Origin: Intestinimonas butyriciproducens
GTDB taxonomy: Bacteria > Bacillota > Clostridia > Oscillospirales > Oscillospiraceae
DNA length: 64,000 nt
Reading direction: 5' to 3'
Assembly (NCBI RefSeq): GCF_004154955.1
Contig: NZ_CP011524.1
Coordinates: 2,170,001-2,234,000, forward strand
Shown here: positions 1-8,450 of the stretch, piece after piece
Layout of the letters: each line of letters opens with the position of its first letter
Numbering within the stretch: the stretch's first letter is position 1
Notes under the pieces: model-generated
Database searches by the model: none
Told to the model about the DNA's origin: nothing
The model's input: the letters and a program-made list of their open reading frames with translations, nothing else
Made by a program: the position numbers and the translations under genes

Positions 1-314
1 AGCTGACTCTTCAGGGAGATCATCTCGTCGCTGACCCGGGTGAGCTGCACGGTGCTGAGCATCAGCAGCACCGCAAAGACGCCCACGGCCAGGAACCCCA
101 CCACGGCGAATACGGAGATCTGCCCCGCCTCCCGGACCCGTACCTTGGGCCGGACCGCCGCCCGCTCCCTGGTACGCACCTTGGGCTGGGGCCGGAGGAC
201 CTCAGACCCACCACGTTCCAGCGGGCGGACCGCCGGCTCCGCATAGGCCAGGTTACCGTACGTGCCTCTGGTCTCGGCGTATCTGGTTCGTTTTCTGGCC
301 GTTGCACTCGCCAA
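1..314 (-). CDS. ftsL: FtsL-like cell division protein (partial, C-terminus off the left edge)
   Basis: The frame opens at a TTG (312-314) preceded by GGAG and stays open to the window edge, giving 104 codons. The N-terminal half is basic and Arg-rich. It is followed by one hydrophobic span (FAVVGFLAVGVFAVLLML) and the start of a polar helix (TRVSDEMISLKSQ). A short basic cytoplasmic tail, one membrane helix and an external coiled coil is the FtsL/DivIC plan. FtsL acts in the divisome with FtsB/DivIC and FtsQ/DivIB. The position directly after mraZ-rsmH is the standard place of ftsL, and that carries most of the assignment because FtsL sequences are poorly conserved. The TTG start is inferred. 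Confidence 0.75.
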   Translation of the reverse strand, partial: MASATARKRTRYAETRGTYGNLAYAEPAVRPLERGGSEVLRPQPKVRTRERAAVRPKVRVREAGQISVFAVVGFLAVGVFAVLLMLSTVQLTRVSDEMISLKSQ

Positions 315-349
315 GGGGTATCACTCCGATCTCTTTTGTAATGGGTCTT

Positions 350-1282
350 TTATCGCTTTTCCGCCACCCGCAGCTTAGCGCTCCGGGCGCGGGGATTTTC
401 ATCCAGCTCCTCCTCCGTGGAGGTGATGGGTTTTTTGTTCACCAGCCGCACCTCGGGCTTTCGCCCGCAGACACACACCGGAAAATCCGGCGGGCAGGTA
501 CAGCCCTTGGCAAAGGCCGCCAGACCGTTTTTCACGATGCGGTCCTCCAGCGAGTGGAAGGAGATGACGCACAGCCGCCCGCCCGGAGCCAGCCGTGGCA
601 CCGCCGCCTGAAGCATCCGGTCCACTGCGCCCAGCTCATCGTTCACTGCGATACGGATGGCCTGGAAGCAGCGTTTGGCCGGGTGCTGTTTTTCCCGCAG
701 GGCTTGTCCCGGCATGGCGCTCTTGATCACATCCACCAGTTCAAAGGTGGTGGTGATGGGGCGTTCCGCCCGCCGCCGGACGATGGCGGCCGCGATCTGG
801 GGGGCATAGCGCTCCTCCCCGTACTGCCAGAGGATACGCTTGAGTTCCTCCTGGGACCACTGGTTCACCACCGTGTCGGCGGTAAGAGGCTCCGACCGGT
901 CCATACGCATATCCAACGGGGCGTCCTGCATATAGGAGAAGCCCCGCTCAGGGTCGTCCAACTGGGGAGAGGACACCCCCAAGTCAAAGAGCATTCCGTC
1001 CAGGCCGGAAATTCCCCGGCTGTCCAGCAGTTGGCCCAGGTCTCCAAAATTCCCGTGGATCAGGGTCACCTGTTCCAGGCAGTCCGCCAGTCTGGTTTCG
1101 GCGGCGTCCAGGGCCGCCGCATCCCGGTCGATGCAGATGAGCCGCCCGGTCGTCAGCCGCCGGGCGATCTCCCGGGAATGGCCCGCGCGACCCAGCGTTC
1201 CATCCAGATAGGTCCCCTCCGGGCGGATGTTCAGCCCCTCCAAGCACTCTCTGAGGAGGACCGGCTTGTGGATGAATTCCAT
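350..1282 (-). CDS. rsmH: 16S rRNA (cytosine(1402)-N(4))-methyltransferase RsmH (MraW)
   Basis: 310 aa, the usual family length. It starts MEFIHKPVLLRECLEGL and contains the SAM-binding GTLGRAGHS stretch near residue 30, the LFDLGVSSPQLD motif typical of RsmH near residue 100, and CVISFHSLEDRIVK near residue 240. The enzyme N4-methylates C1402 of 16S rRNA in the decoding centre, using S-adenosylmethionine. The ATG has a clear AGGAGG site. It lies 11 bp after mraZ and 35 bp before ftsL in a compact division operon. Confidence 0.97.
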   Translation of the reverse strand: MEFIHKPVLLRECLEGLNIRPEGTYLDGTLGRAGHSREIARRLTTGRLICIDRDAAALDAAETRLADCLEQVTLIHGNFGDLGQLLDSRGISGLDGMLFDLGVSSPQLDDPERGFSYMQDAPLDMRMDRSEPLTADTVVNQWSQEELKRILWQYGEERYAPQIAAAIVRRRAERPITTTFELVDVIKSAMPGQALREKQHPAKRCFQAIRIAVNDELGAVDRMLQAAVPRLAPGGRLCVISFHSLEDRIVKNGLAAFAKGCTCPPDFPVCVCGRKPEVRLVNKKPITSTEEELDENPRARSAKLRVAEKR

Positions 1283-1293
1283 CGTCGTGCCTC

Positions 1294-1716
1294 CTACATT
1301 CCCAGAGAGTCCATAAGAGCCGCCATCTTCTCCGGCGTCATTTCCTCTTCCTCCGAGTTCCAGCGCGCCGCGCTCCAGATCTCAGCCCGGTTGTGCACGC
1401 CGATGATGACCACGTCCTTCCCCAGGTCGGCGTACGTCCGCAGACGCTGAGGAATGACGATACGGCCCTGGCTGTCCGGCACGCATTTCACCGCGTTGGC
1501 GAACAGAGACCGCATATCCTTGGATTTGCTGACGGGGAGCGACGCGAACTTTTCCGTGAACCGGTCCCAGCTCTCCTGTGGATAGATTGCCAGACAGGTA
1601 TCCACACCCATGGCGAGGTAGAATGTGTCGCCAAGCTCCTCCCGAAGCTTGGCGGGGATGAACAGACGGCCCTTGGCGTCGATGCTGTGCTCATATGTGC
1701 CAGTGACGCTGCCCAA
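1294..1716 (-). CDS. mraZ: Transcriptional regulator / division-cluster protein MraZ
   Basis: 140 aa with two SpoVT-AbrB-like repeats, each carrying the family DxxGR signature: DAKGRLFIP near residue 14 and DSQGRIVIP near residue 82. MraZ forms a ring oligomer and binds repeated boxes in its own promoter to control the dcw cluster. Here four such boxes lie 25-60 bp upstream of the start. The frame opens at TTG (1714-1716), with GGAGGAG about 10 bp upstream. An ATG nearer that site is in another frame, so TTG is preferred. First gene of the mraZ-rsmH-ftsL unit. Confidence 0.96.
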   Translation of the reverse strand: MGSVTGTYEHSIDAKGRLFIPAKLREELGDTFYLAMGVDTCLAIYPQESWDRFTEKFASLPVSKSKDMRSLFANAVKCVPDSQGRIVIPQRLRTYADLGKDVVIIGVHNRAEIWSAARWNSEEEEMTPEKMAALMDSLGM

Positions 1717-1740
1717 GACCGTTCATCTCCTCCCCTTGGT

Positions 1741-1775
1741 CCCCACTTTACTCTACTTCACTCCATTTTGCTCCA
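1741..1775 (-). promoter_or_regulatory. MraZ-binding box array (four direct repeats, 10-bp period)
   Basis: Read on the minus strand, four pentamers TGGAG, TGGAG, TAGAG and TGGGG start exactly 10 bp apart (1771-1775, 1761-1765, 1751-1755, 1741-1745). MraZ is known to recognise TGGGN-type direct repeats with 5-nt spacers in front of mraZ. The array lies between the promoter and the mraZ start, where bound MraZ would block transcription. Confidence 0.8.
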
Positions 1776-1786
1776 CCAGTAGTTTC

Positions 1787-1815
1787 AGTATAAAGGTTTC
1801 GTAACCAAATTGCAA
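1787..1815 (-). promoter_or_regulatory. Sigma-A-type promoter of mraZ-rsmH-ftsL
   Basis: Minus strand: -35 TTGCAA (1810-1815), 17-bp spacer, -10 TATACT (1787-1792). It lies immediately upstream of the MraZ boxes. Confidence 0.75.
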
Positions 1816-2040
1816 GGGTTTGTTCCTCATTTTTTCTGTAAAAACACCGGATTTTCAGGGGGAAATCGCCTGCTTTTTAGAATGAAAACGTATGTTCTAT
1901 TACAATCAGTGACAAATGATTACAGGTCATTTTTTGGATATTTTATGGAAACATACTGGATTTGGTATTACTACCCCAGCTTACCACCATATTTTGCGCA
2001 CAATCTTCCCAAACTGTTTTGGTCATCGAATTTTTCTGCA
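1816..2040. other. AT-rich spacer without a recognisable gene
   Basis: About 225 bases, clearly richer in A and T than the flanks. Short open frames occur on the plus strand, but none has a convincing ribosome binding site or domain. I see no structured RNA here. It separates the division operon from the coaD-side genes. Confidence 0.5.
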
Positions 2041-2079
2041 AAAAGGCGGCGGACCCTGTAGGGATCCGCCGCCTTTTTA
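2041..2079 (-). terminator. Rho-independent terminator (symmetric)
   Basis: A GC-rich stem GGCGGCGGACCCT / AGGG-TCCGCCGCC is flanked by A5 on the left and T5 on the right, so it can end transcription in either direction. It closes the rsmD-coaD-2089 unit on the minus strand. Confidence 0.85.
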
Positions 2080-2088
2080 TGTCACTTT

Positions 2089-2628
2089 TTAATTTTCGTC
2101 TGCCGCCGCGTCGTATACAGTACGCCCGCCCGGGGCAACCGCCCCGGTGCCGGCCACAGGCTGCTGTACGCCTGCGGCAGCCGCGCGGAACCGCGCGCGG
2201 GAGCGCTTGATCTCGTCGTATGCCTCGCTGACGGCCTCTTCGGTACGCCGAAGGGCGTCCTCACAGTACTCGTTGGCGGCCCGGCGCAGCTCCCGGCTGC
2301 GGTCCTCCGCCACCTTGACCATCTCATTGGACTTCTGCTTGGCCTGGGCCAGCAGTTCGTCCTCCGCCAGCATCTGCCGCGCCTTCTCCTCCGCCTGCTT
2401 GCGGATGAGCTCCGCCTCCCGCTTCGCGGAGGCGATATAGTCCGCCCGGGCGGCCAGGAGCTTCTTGGCCTCCCCCAGCTCCATGGGGAACTGGGCCTTG
2501 ATATCGTCCAGCAGGTCCAGGGCCTTGTCCCGCTCGATGATGCACTTCTCACTGCTCAGCGGCACACTTTTCGCCTCGTCAATCATGGCAAAAAGCATAT
2601 CCACCAATTCTTCCACACCGGTCGCCAT
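2089..2628 (-). CDS. Conserved coiled-coil protein, ATP synthase b-subunit-like
   Basis: 179 aa. After a short N-terminal helix, residues 45-145 form a long charged Ala/Glu/Lys/Arg helix (for example KREAELIRKQAEEKARQ) resembling F-type ATPase b subunits and DivIVA-like coiled coils. The tail is Ala/Gly/Pro-rich. There is no membrane segment or signal peptide. The start overlaps the coaD stop (TGATG), so the two are translationally coupled. Proteins of this type next to coaD are common in clostridia, but their role is not known to me. Confidence 0.8.
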   Translation of the reverse strand: MATGVEELVDMLFAMIDEAKSVPLSSEKCIIERDKALDLLDDIKAQFPMELGEAKKLLAARADYIASAKREAELIRKQAEEKARQMLAEDELLAQAKQKSNEMVKVAEDRSRELRRAANEYCEDALRRTEEAVSEAYDEIKRSRARFRAAAAGVQQPVAGTGAVAPGGRTVYDAAADEN

Positions 2629-3122
2629 CAGCCATCCCTCCTGCTTTCTTCCGTTTTCTTTTTCACATCCTGGATGATCTCCCTGGGCAGGAAATCGCTC
2701 AGCTCCACGCCATAGCGCACCATTTCCTTCACGACCGTGGAGCTCAGATAGGTATACTTCTCGTGCGAAGGCAGGAACATGGTGTCCACATTGGGATTCA
2801 GCTTCCGGTTGATGACCGACATCTGGACCTCCGCTTCGAAGTCGGAGACCGCGCGCAGGCCCTTGACGATCACTCTCGCCCGGCGCTGCTTGGCATACTC
2901 CGCCAGCAGGATGGAGGAGGCATCCACCTCCACATTGGGGAGCTGGGACACCACTCTGCGGATCAGCTCCACCCGCTCCTCCGGGGTGAAGAGCCCGTTC
3001 TTTTGGGAGTTCACCATCACGCAGACGATCAGTTTATCAAAACACAGGGCCGCCCGCTTGATGATGTTCAGATGTCCCAGGGTGATGGGATCAAAACTGC
3101 CGGGATAAATCGCGATCTTCAT
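2628..3122 (-). CDS. coaD: Phosphopantetheine adenylyltransferase
   Basis: 164 aa. It has the nucleotidyltransferase HxGH-type motif as PGSFDPITLGHLNII near the N-terminus, VKGLRAVSDFEAE mid-protein, and the YTYLSSTVVKE segment that closes the active site. It transfers AMP from ATP to 4'-phosphopantetheine, the penultimate step of coenzyme A synthesis. It lies 27 bp after rsmD, a very common pairing in Firmicutes. Confidence 0.97.
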   Translation of the reverse strand: MKIAIYPGSFDPITLGHLNIIKRAALCFDKLIVCVMVNSQKNGLFTPEERVELIRRVVSQLPNVEVDASSILLAEYAKQRRARVIVKGLRAVSDFEAEVQMSVINRKLNPNVDTMFLPSHEKYTYLSSTVVKEMVRYGVELSDFLPREIIQDVKKKTEESRRDG

Positions 3123-3149
3123 TGGTCCTTGCCCCCTTGGAGGGAATGG

Positions 3150-3698
3150 TCAATCGGCGTCACGGCGATACACCGTGAGCTTGATCTTGCCGTAGCGGTA
3201 GTCTTTTCCCCTTGTATAAGGGCTTTTCAACTCCGGAAGTACCTGTTCCACCGCACTTTCGCAGACCATTATACCATTTTCCGACAGGATGTCAATCGCC
3301 GCAATGGACTCCAGCGCCTTTTCCAATAATCCACTGCCATAGGGCGGGTCCAACAGGATGAGGTCGAATTTCTCCCCGCAGCGGGTAAGATAGGCCAGAT
3401 AGTCCCCCTGAATCACCTGAGCCCGTTCCTGGAGCGCGCACCAAGTCAGGTTCTCCCGGATCAGGGCCGCAGCCTCTTTCCGGAGGTCCACAAAGGTGCA
3501 TCGATCCGCCCCCCTGGAGAGGCACTCAATTCCCAATTGACCGGTACCGGCGAAGAGATCCAGCACCCGCCGCCCCTCGATGTCAAATTGGATGATGTTG
3601 AAAAGCCCCTCTTTCACCCGGTCGGTGGTGGGGCGGGTCTCCCTGCCCTGGAGTTCCTTCAGCTTGCGCCCCTTGGCGGAGCCTGTAATCACGCGCAT
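3150..3698 (-). CDS. rsmD: 16S rRNA (guanine(966)-N(2))-methyltransferase RsmD
   Basis: 182 aa from ATG at 3698. It starts MRVITGSAKGRKL, the classic RsmD N-terminus, preceded by AGGAGC. The frame is open further upstream, but that extension has no family sequence and overlaps the upstream lipoprotein frame. SAM-binding DLFAGTGQLGIE lies near residue 47 and the catalytic N/DPPY motif appears as DPPYG near residue 117. It methylates N2 of G966 in 16S rRNA. Confidence 0.95.
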   Translation of the reverse strand: MRVITGSAKGRKLKELQGRETRPTTDRVKEGLFNIIQFDIEGRRVLDLFAGTGQLGIECLSRGADRCTFVDLRKEAAALIRENLTWCALQERAQVIQGDYLAYLTRCGEKFDLILLDPPYGSGLLEKALESIAAIDILSENGIMVCESAVEQVLPELKSPYTRGKDYRYGKIKLTVYRRDAD

Positions 3699-3739
3699 GT
3701 TCCCGCACGCTCCTTTTTCATTACTTGCCCCGGGCTCCT

Positions 3740-4900
3740 TCAGGTCCCGGGCAGTTTGGACACACCGTCCCATCGGTATGCCTCCGCAGTGGCCTCCGGC
3801 ACCGACGTCTCGTCCCACTGGTGGTCGCTCTCCCGCATCGCCCGGCTGGTCACATTGAAATAGCGGTGGGTCCGCCGGGCCACGGCGGACGGAGAGGCCC
3901 ATGCCGCCCCGCCCGAGGGGTCATCCCAGGTAGGGTCCACGCAGTACCACTCCCCGTCCAGCCTCACCATGTTCCAGGCGTGGTCCGAGGTGGACTGGAA
4001 GGAGGCCCCCACCACGGTGATGCACTCCACGCCAGCCAGGTCCATCAGGAGCTGGAAGGTGGTGGCGTAACCCAGGCAGATCCCATAACCGCCCACCAGC
4101 ATCCCATAGGGGTCCCGGTTCCCCTCCCGTCCGGCGTGGTCCGGATCATCATAGACCGTCTGGTCGTATTCTCCCCACTCTACCAGCCAGTCATGTATGG
4201 CCAGCTCCTTCTGAAAATCGCTCATGCCGTCGGAAACACATTCGTCCAGCACCTCGCGGCACCGGGCCAGGATGTCCGCGTCCCGTTCCGAAAGTCCGGC
4301 GGCATCTCCGCTCTCCCAGGCCCGGCGGATGGCCTCGGTGTCATATAGGGTCATATCCGTCTCGTTGGGCGGCTTGAACCCGGCATCCCCATCGTTCTCC
4401 GCCGGAGGGCCGGACGCTGGTGCGGCGCCCCCGCCTTCCAGACATCCGTAGAAAGCCGCCTCCGCCGCCGGCATATCCTCGCAGACGATCAGCGCCGCGT
4501 ACCGCCCCTTCACCAGCGCTCTGCCCTCATCCAGCAGCTTCGCCTGGTCGGGGAAATAGCCGAAGAAGTCCCCCTGCCTCTCTATGAGGTAGTCCTCCAT
4601 CCGTGCCTTCAGTCCGTTGGCGTCGTCCTCCTCCTCCATCAGCACCACCGCGATCTCCCGGACATCCGCCCCGGAAGCGGTGTAGACCGCCGCGTCCTCC
4701 CAGACACCCTCCAGATCATAGTGTTCAGCCAAGTAGTCGCCCCGCTCCGCGGCCTCCAGGCTCGTCAAGGAAAGCGCCTCCCCCTGGCTGTCACAGATGG
4801 CCCGGGCAATCTGCTCCGGGGTGGGAGCGTCCACCGGCTCCCCCGCGCCGCCGCAGGCGCCCAGCAGCAGGCCCAGCAGCAGCATATCCATCCTTCTCAT
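3740..4900 (-). CDS. Lipoprotein with DUF4358-like and transglutaminase-like domains
   Basis: 386 aa. The signal peptide ends in a lipobox (LLLGAC, Cys16), so it is probably anchored outside the membrane. Residues about 25-150 resemble DUF4358 (TASGADVREIAVV, then alternating strands). After a Gly/Pro-rich linker, residues 205-345 are a transglutaminase-like fold with a Cys-His-Asp triad: GGYGICLGYATTF, SDHAWNMVRL, and WYCVDPTWDD. Proteins of this class may act as cell-surface proteases or crosslinkers; the substrate cannot be read from sequence. Its start overlaps the uvrC stop by 4 bp (ATGA). Confidence 0.8.
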   Translation of the reverse strand: MRRMDMLLLGLLLGACGGAGEPVDAPTPEQIARAICDSQGEALSLTSLEAAERGDYLAEHYDLEGVWEDAAVYTASGADVREIAVVLMEEEDDANGLKARMEDYLIERQGDFFGYFPDQAKLLDEGRALVKGRYAALIVCEDMPAAEAAFYGCLEGGGAAPASGPPAENDGDAGFKPPNETDMTLYDTEAIRRAWESGDAAGLSERDADILARCREVLDECVSDGMSDFQKELAIHDWLVEWGEYDQTVYDDPDHAGREGNRDPYGMLVGGYGICLGYATTFQLLMDLAGVECITVVGASFQSTSDHAWNMVRLDGEWYCVDPTWDDPSGGAAWASPSAVARRTHRYFNVTSRAMRESDHQWDETSVPEATAEAYRWDGVSKLPGT

Positions 4901-6729
4901 GGGATCTCCCCCGGAAGGCGGAAATAATCGTATACGGCGCGGGCTGTGTGTTTCGGCACCGCGGCTTCCAGCTCCGTCAAAGAGGCCGACCGGATCGCCT
5001 TGACGCTCTTGAAATGCCTGAGGAGTTCCGTCCGGCGCTTTTCCCCCACGCCGGGGATCCTGTCCAGCACGGAGCCCCGGACCTGCTTGGATTGCTGGAG
5101 GCGCTGAAATTCAATGGCAAAACGGTGGGTCTCCTCCTGGATGCGCCCCACCAGGGCGAACACCGCCGGGATCTGCTGGATACCGATCTCCCCGCCCGCC
5201 GGGTCCACCAGCGCACGGGTCCGGTGCCGGTCGTCCTTCACCATGCCAAACACGGGAATGGAGAGCTGGTTCTCCTCCAGGACCCGCAGGGCCACCCTGG
5301 CGTGGTTCTCACCGCCGTCGATGAAAAGAAGGTCGGGGAGAGCGTCGAATTTTTCGTCCCCATCCAGGTACCGCCGGAAGCGCCGGGTGAGCACCTGCTC
5401 CATGGACCCGTAGTCGTCGGCGTGCTCCATATCCCGGAGCTTGAAATGCCGGTAGTCCCGCTTCAGGGGACGCCCGTCCACAAAGACCGTCATGGAGGCC
5501 ACAATATTGGTGTCCCCCGTGTTGGAGATATCATAGGCCTCGATGCGCCTGGGCGCCCGGGGAAGGCCCAGCATCCTTCCCAGGGCCTCCATCAGCTTGG
5601 ACGCCCGCTCCTCCCGACTGGTGGCCCGCTCCACCTCTTCCACGGCGTTCTTGTTGGCCAGGCGGATGAGATCCATCTTGGCCCCTCTCTGGGGGGTCAT
5701 CAGACTCACCCGGTGCCCGCACGCCTCTGAAAGCATCCGCATCACCGGCACCTCGTCCTCGATCTCGCAGGGAAGCAGGATCTGCCTGGGGAGGCTCCCC
5801 CGGCTGCCATAATACTGCTTTATCAGGGCCGAGACGGTGTCCTCCCGCGCCTCTTCCACCGGGGTCTCAATGAGGTCCATATCCTTGGCGGCCAGGTCCC
5901 CATCCGCATAGTGGAGCACCACAAAGCAGCTTTTGGCCTCTCCCCGGTGGAACCCCACCACATCGGTATCCGAGAGGGAGCCCGCCACCACCTTCTGCCG
6001 CTTGCCCAACAGTTCGATGGCCCGCATCCGGTCTCGGAGCTCCGCCGCCTTCTCAAACCGCAGTTCCTCCGCGGCGCGCTCCATTTCCGCGCTCAGATCG
6101 GAGAGTACCTCATCGTATTTCCCCTCCAGCAGCCGGACCGCCTGATCGATGTTCTCCCGGTAACGGCTCTGGTCCATCTCTTTCCGGCAGTAGCCGTCGC
6201 ACTGCCCCATGCGGTAATAGAGGCAGGGTCGTTCCTTTCCGATGTCCCGCGGGAACCGTTTCCCGCACACGGGGAGGCGCAGGGCCGCCCTGAGGGCGTC
6301 TATGATGGCTTGGCTGGCGCCGCGGCTCCCATAGGGCCCGAAATACCGCGCACCGTCTTCCGCCACCTTATTGGCCAGGGAAAAGCGGGGATATGCTTCC
6401 TGCACGGTGAGACGGATATAAGGATAGCCTTTGTCGTCCTTGAGCAGTATGTTGTATTTGGGCTGATGCCGCTTGATCAGGGAGCACTCCAGCACCAGCG
6501 CCTCAAATTCGCTGTCGGCGATGATCACGTCGAAGTGATCGATCTGCGAGACCATGGCACGGGTCTTCTCCGTGTGGGAGGCCAGGTCCGCAAAGTATTG
6601 CGACACCCGGTTTTTCAGCGCCTTAGCCTTGCCGACGTAGATGACCTCGTTTTTGGCGTCCTGCATGATATATACGCCGGGCTTCAGCGGAAGGCCATGG
6701 GCCTTTTCTTTCAGTTCCTCAAAGGTCAA
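4897..6729 (-). CDS. uvrC: Excinuclease ABC subunit UvrC
   Basis: 610 aa, full length. The N-terminal GIY-YIG nuclease (GVYIMQD, then VIYVGKAKALKNRV) makes the 3' incision. A CXnC cluster (CGKRFP, CLYYRMGQCDGYC) and a UVR helix pair (residues about 200-235) bind UvrB. The RNase H-like domain (DISNTGDTNIVASMTV, then LLFIDGG) makes the 5' incision. The C-terminus has tandem helix-hairpin-helix motifs (LDRIPGVGEKRRTELLRHF). Nucleotide excision repair. The frame opens at TTG with AAGGTGGTG about 10 bp upstream. Confidence 0.97.
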   Translation of the reverse strand: MTFEELKEKAHGLPLKPGVYIMQDAKNEVIYVGKAKALKNRVSQYFADLASHTEKTRAMVSQIDHFDVIIADSEFEALVLECSLIKRHQPKYNILLKDDKGYPYIRLTVQEAYPRFSLANKVAEDGARYFGPYGSRGASQAIIDALRAALRLPVCGKRFPRDIGKERPCLYYRMGQCDGYCRKEMDQSRYRENIDQAVRLLEGKYDEVLSDLSAEMERAAEELRFEKAAELRDRMRAIELLGKRQKVVAGSLSDTDVVGFHRGEAKSCFVVLHYADGDLAAKDMDLIETPVEEAREDTVSALIKQYYGSRGSLPRQILLPCEIEDEVPVMRMLSEACGHRVSLMTPQRGAKMDLIRLANKNAVEEVERATSREERASKLMEALGRMLGLPRAPRRIEAYDISNTGDTNIVASMTVFVDGRPLKRDYRHFKLRDMEHADDYGSMEQVLTRRFRRYLDGDEKFDALPDLLFIDGGENHARVALRVLEENQLSIPVFGMVKDDRHRTRALVDPAGGEIGIQQIPAVFALVGRIQEETHRFAIEFQRLQQSKQVRGSVLDRIPGVGEKRRTELLRHFKSVKAIRSASLTELEAAVPKHTARAVYDYFRLPGEIP

Positions 6730-6744
6730 CGAGAACGCACCACC

Positions 6745-7587
6745 TTATTCTTGCGGCCGCGCCGCCTGCTTCCGCTCCGAGAGCATGGGAGAGTACATCA
6801 TTATGGCGTGGTTTTCACACACCAACTCCTCCCCTACCGGGACCCCTTCCATATCGAACACTCTGCGGAAGAGCACATTATGGCGGGTGTATCCGCCCCA
6901 GTACTCTCCCTGAAAACGGTGCTCCTTCTCATAGACCTCATACCGGAACGCCTGGGGCGCGCTGCACTGCCACGCTCCCACCAGCTCGGCGTCCATGACC
7001 CGGAGCGACAGCCGCCACACATGGGGCGTGTCGTTTCGAATCATCAGGTCCAGATAATTATAAAAACAGGTTGCCCCGCTTCCAAAGGGCTGGGTCCGGT
7101 CCGCGTCCGGGAACACATCGTACCCGTGCCGGTGCCGCTCCGTGATCGTAAGGGGGGTATGTAGGGTCATCCAGTAGAGGAGATTGGAACACTGGCACAG
7201 CCCGCCCCCCACCCCGGGCACCACCTGACCGTTGCGCAGCAGCATCCCCTCCACATAGCCCTTTCGGCGGCTTGGGTTCCCGATGCTTCGCCAGTAGGAG
7301 AGGGTCTCACCGGGAAGGAGCGTCATTCCATCCAGCCGCGCCACGGCCAGACGCAGGTTTTTCACCTTGTTCTCCTGCATCCACATGTCCACATCCTTGA
7401 ACCTGCGCATCAGCGGGGTGGCGTGGGCCGCGCACCGATAGGGACACGGGGGATCCGTACGCCGGCGGGCAAAGGACACGCCGCCCAGCCGCCACCAGAC
7501 CCATCGGCGGGCACGAAAATACCGGGTCCCCAGCCACAGCCGCAGCACTCTGCGCCGGACCGGCACCGGCGTCATCCCTTCCCGCAT
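6745..7587 (-). CDS. VanW family protein
   Basis: 280 aa from the ATG that overlaps the preceding stop (TGATG). VanW core motifs are present: LPGETLSYWRSIGNPSRRKGY, VPGVGGGLCQCSNLLYW, and later YNYLDLMIRNDT. VanW was first seen in vancomycin-resistance clusters, but the domain is widespread in Firmicutes and usually unrelated to resistance; the biochemical role is unknown. No membrane segment is obvious beyond an aromatic/basic stretch near residues 20-35. It is coupled to the EcsC-like gene and lies 15 bp before uvrC. No van genes are nearby, so resistance is not implied. Confidence 0.85.
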   Translation of the reverse strand: MREGMTPVPVRRRVLRLWLGTRYFRARRWVWWRLGGVSFARRRTDPPCPYRCAAHATPLMRRFKDVDMWMQENKVKNLRLAVARLDGMTLLPGETLSYWRSIGNPSRRKGYVEGMLLRNGQVVPGVGGGLCQCSNLLYWMTLHTPLTITERHRHGYDVFPDADRTQPFGSGATCFYNYLDLMIRNDTPHVWRLSLRVMDAELVGAWQCSAPQAFRYEVYEKEHRFQGEYWGGYTRHNVLFRRVFDMEGVPVGEELVCENHAIMMYSPMLSERKQAARPQE

Positions 7588-8387
7588 CACAGTCCCCTCC
7601 TCTTTTTCTCCAAAAAACGCTTCTGATACTTCAGATTGGCCACTTCTGTGACCTTCCGGCTGGCCGAGAAGTTGCACGCGCCTCCCACCACCCCCACGAT
7701 GGCGGTCCCCTGGATGAATTTTACCACCAGCATGGCGTTGGAGAGGGCTTTGGAGGTTTCTCGCATCTGGGTGTCCAGGTCGAACCACGGTCCCTCTCCG
7801 TGGTCCACAGACCGCCCGAAGTCATCCGCCCGGCGGCTAAAGGCGGCGCGTTCCAGCCCTTTGGTGAGCGCCGCGCTGAGGAGCAGCAGGATATAGTACC
7901 GCTCCTGGGGCGTATCATAGGCAAACCCGTAGCGGACGGCGGTCTGGTAGACCGCCCGCAGCAGAATGGACATCAGGATGGGGATATCGGGCAGGCCCAT
8001 TCCCGCCAGCCCCAGCGCACAGCCCTCCGCCGTGGCCATAGCGGTGGTAGCCGCGCCACTCAGGACCGCGCTCTTGTGGAAGGCGCGCACGCTCCGGGCG
8101 TCCGGGTCCTTTCCCAGATAATACTCCTTGATGTACCGGTCTGCCCGCAGCCTTTTTTCCGGAATGGTCTTACCCAGCAGCCCGGTCCCTCGCTTGAAAA
8201 TGACCTGAAATGCCGTATAAAAGGCGGCGTCCATGGTCTCCATCAGCTTTTCCGGTATCTTGGATTCGATCTTTTCCCTCAGGCCCGTCTTGAGGGCGGA
8301 GCCCCCTCTGCTCTCCCGGAACAGGCGGTCCTCTCGGCGGCGGATGCGGTCCAGCTGCCGGTTATATGGATTGCGTAAACTGCTCAT
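7587..8387 (-). CDS. EcsC family protein
   Basis: 266 aa from ATG at 8387 (MSSLRNPYNRQLDRI). An in-frame TTG 15 bases upstream lies too close to the HPr terminator to have a ribosome site. Two hydrophobic glycine-rich segments (SGAATTAMATAEGCALGLAGMGLPDIP region, and IVGVVGGACNFSAS near the end) match the EcsC family, named from B. subtilis ecsC of the Ecs ABC locus; its function is not known. It overlaps the VanW gene start by one base. Confidence 0.8.
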   Translation of the reverse strand: MSSLRNPYNRQLDRIRRREDRLFRESRGGSALKTGLREKIESKIPEKLMETMDAAFYTAFQVIFKRGTGLLGKTIPEKRLRADRYIKEYYLGKDPDARSVRAFHKSAVLSGAATTAMATAEGCALGLAGMGLPDIPILMSILLRAVYQTAVRYGFAYDTPQERYYILLLLSAALTKGLERAAFSRRADDFGRSVDHGEGPWFDLDTQMRETSKALSNAMLVVKFIQGTAIVGVVGGACNFSASRKVTEVANLKYQKRFLEKKRRGL

Positions 8388-8405
8388 ACCGTCACGACCC
8401 AAATA

Positions 8406-8433
8406 TTAAAAAAAGCGCCGCAATGCGGCGCTT
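8406..8433 (-). terminator. Rho-independent terminator downstream of HPr
   Basis: Stem AGCGCCGC/GCGGCGCT with a 3-nt loop (8414-8432). Read on the minus strand it is followed by seven T. It separates HPr from the EcsC-VanW-uvrC unit. Confidence 0.85.
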
Positions 8434-8450
8434 TTCCTGTGGCGAAAACC

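Noticed and set aside
302-1450. A 382-codon plus-strand frame antisense to rsmH
   Set aside because: Shadow of rsmH codon bias; no ribosome site, no domain.
1810-2061. 83-codon plus-strand frame in the AT-rich spacer before mraZ
   Set aside because: No ribosome site or recognisable sequence, and it runs into the terminator stem.
6745-7587. VanW-like gene as evidence for vancomycin resistance
   Set aside because: No vanH, ligase, vanX or VanRS genes nearby; VanW domains are common in susceptible Firmicutes.
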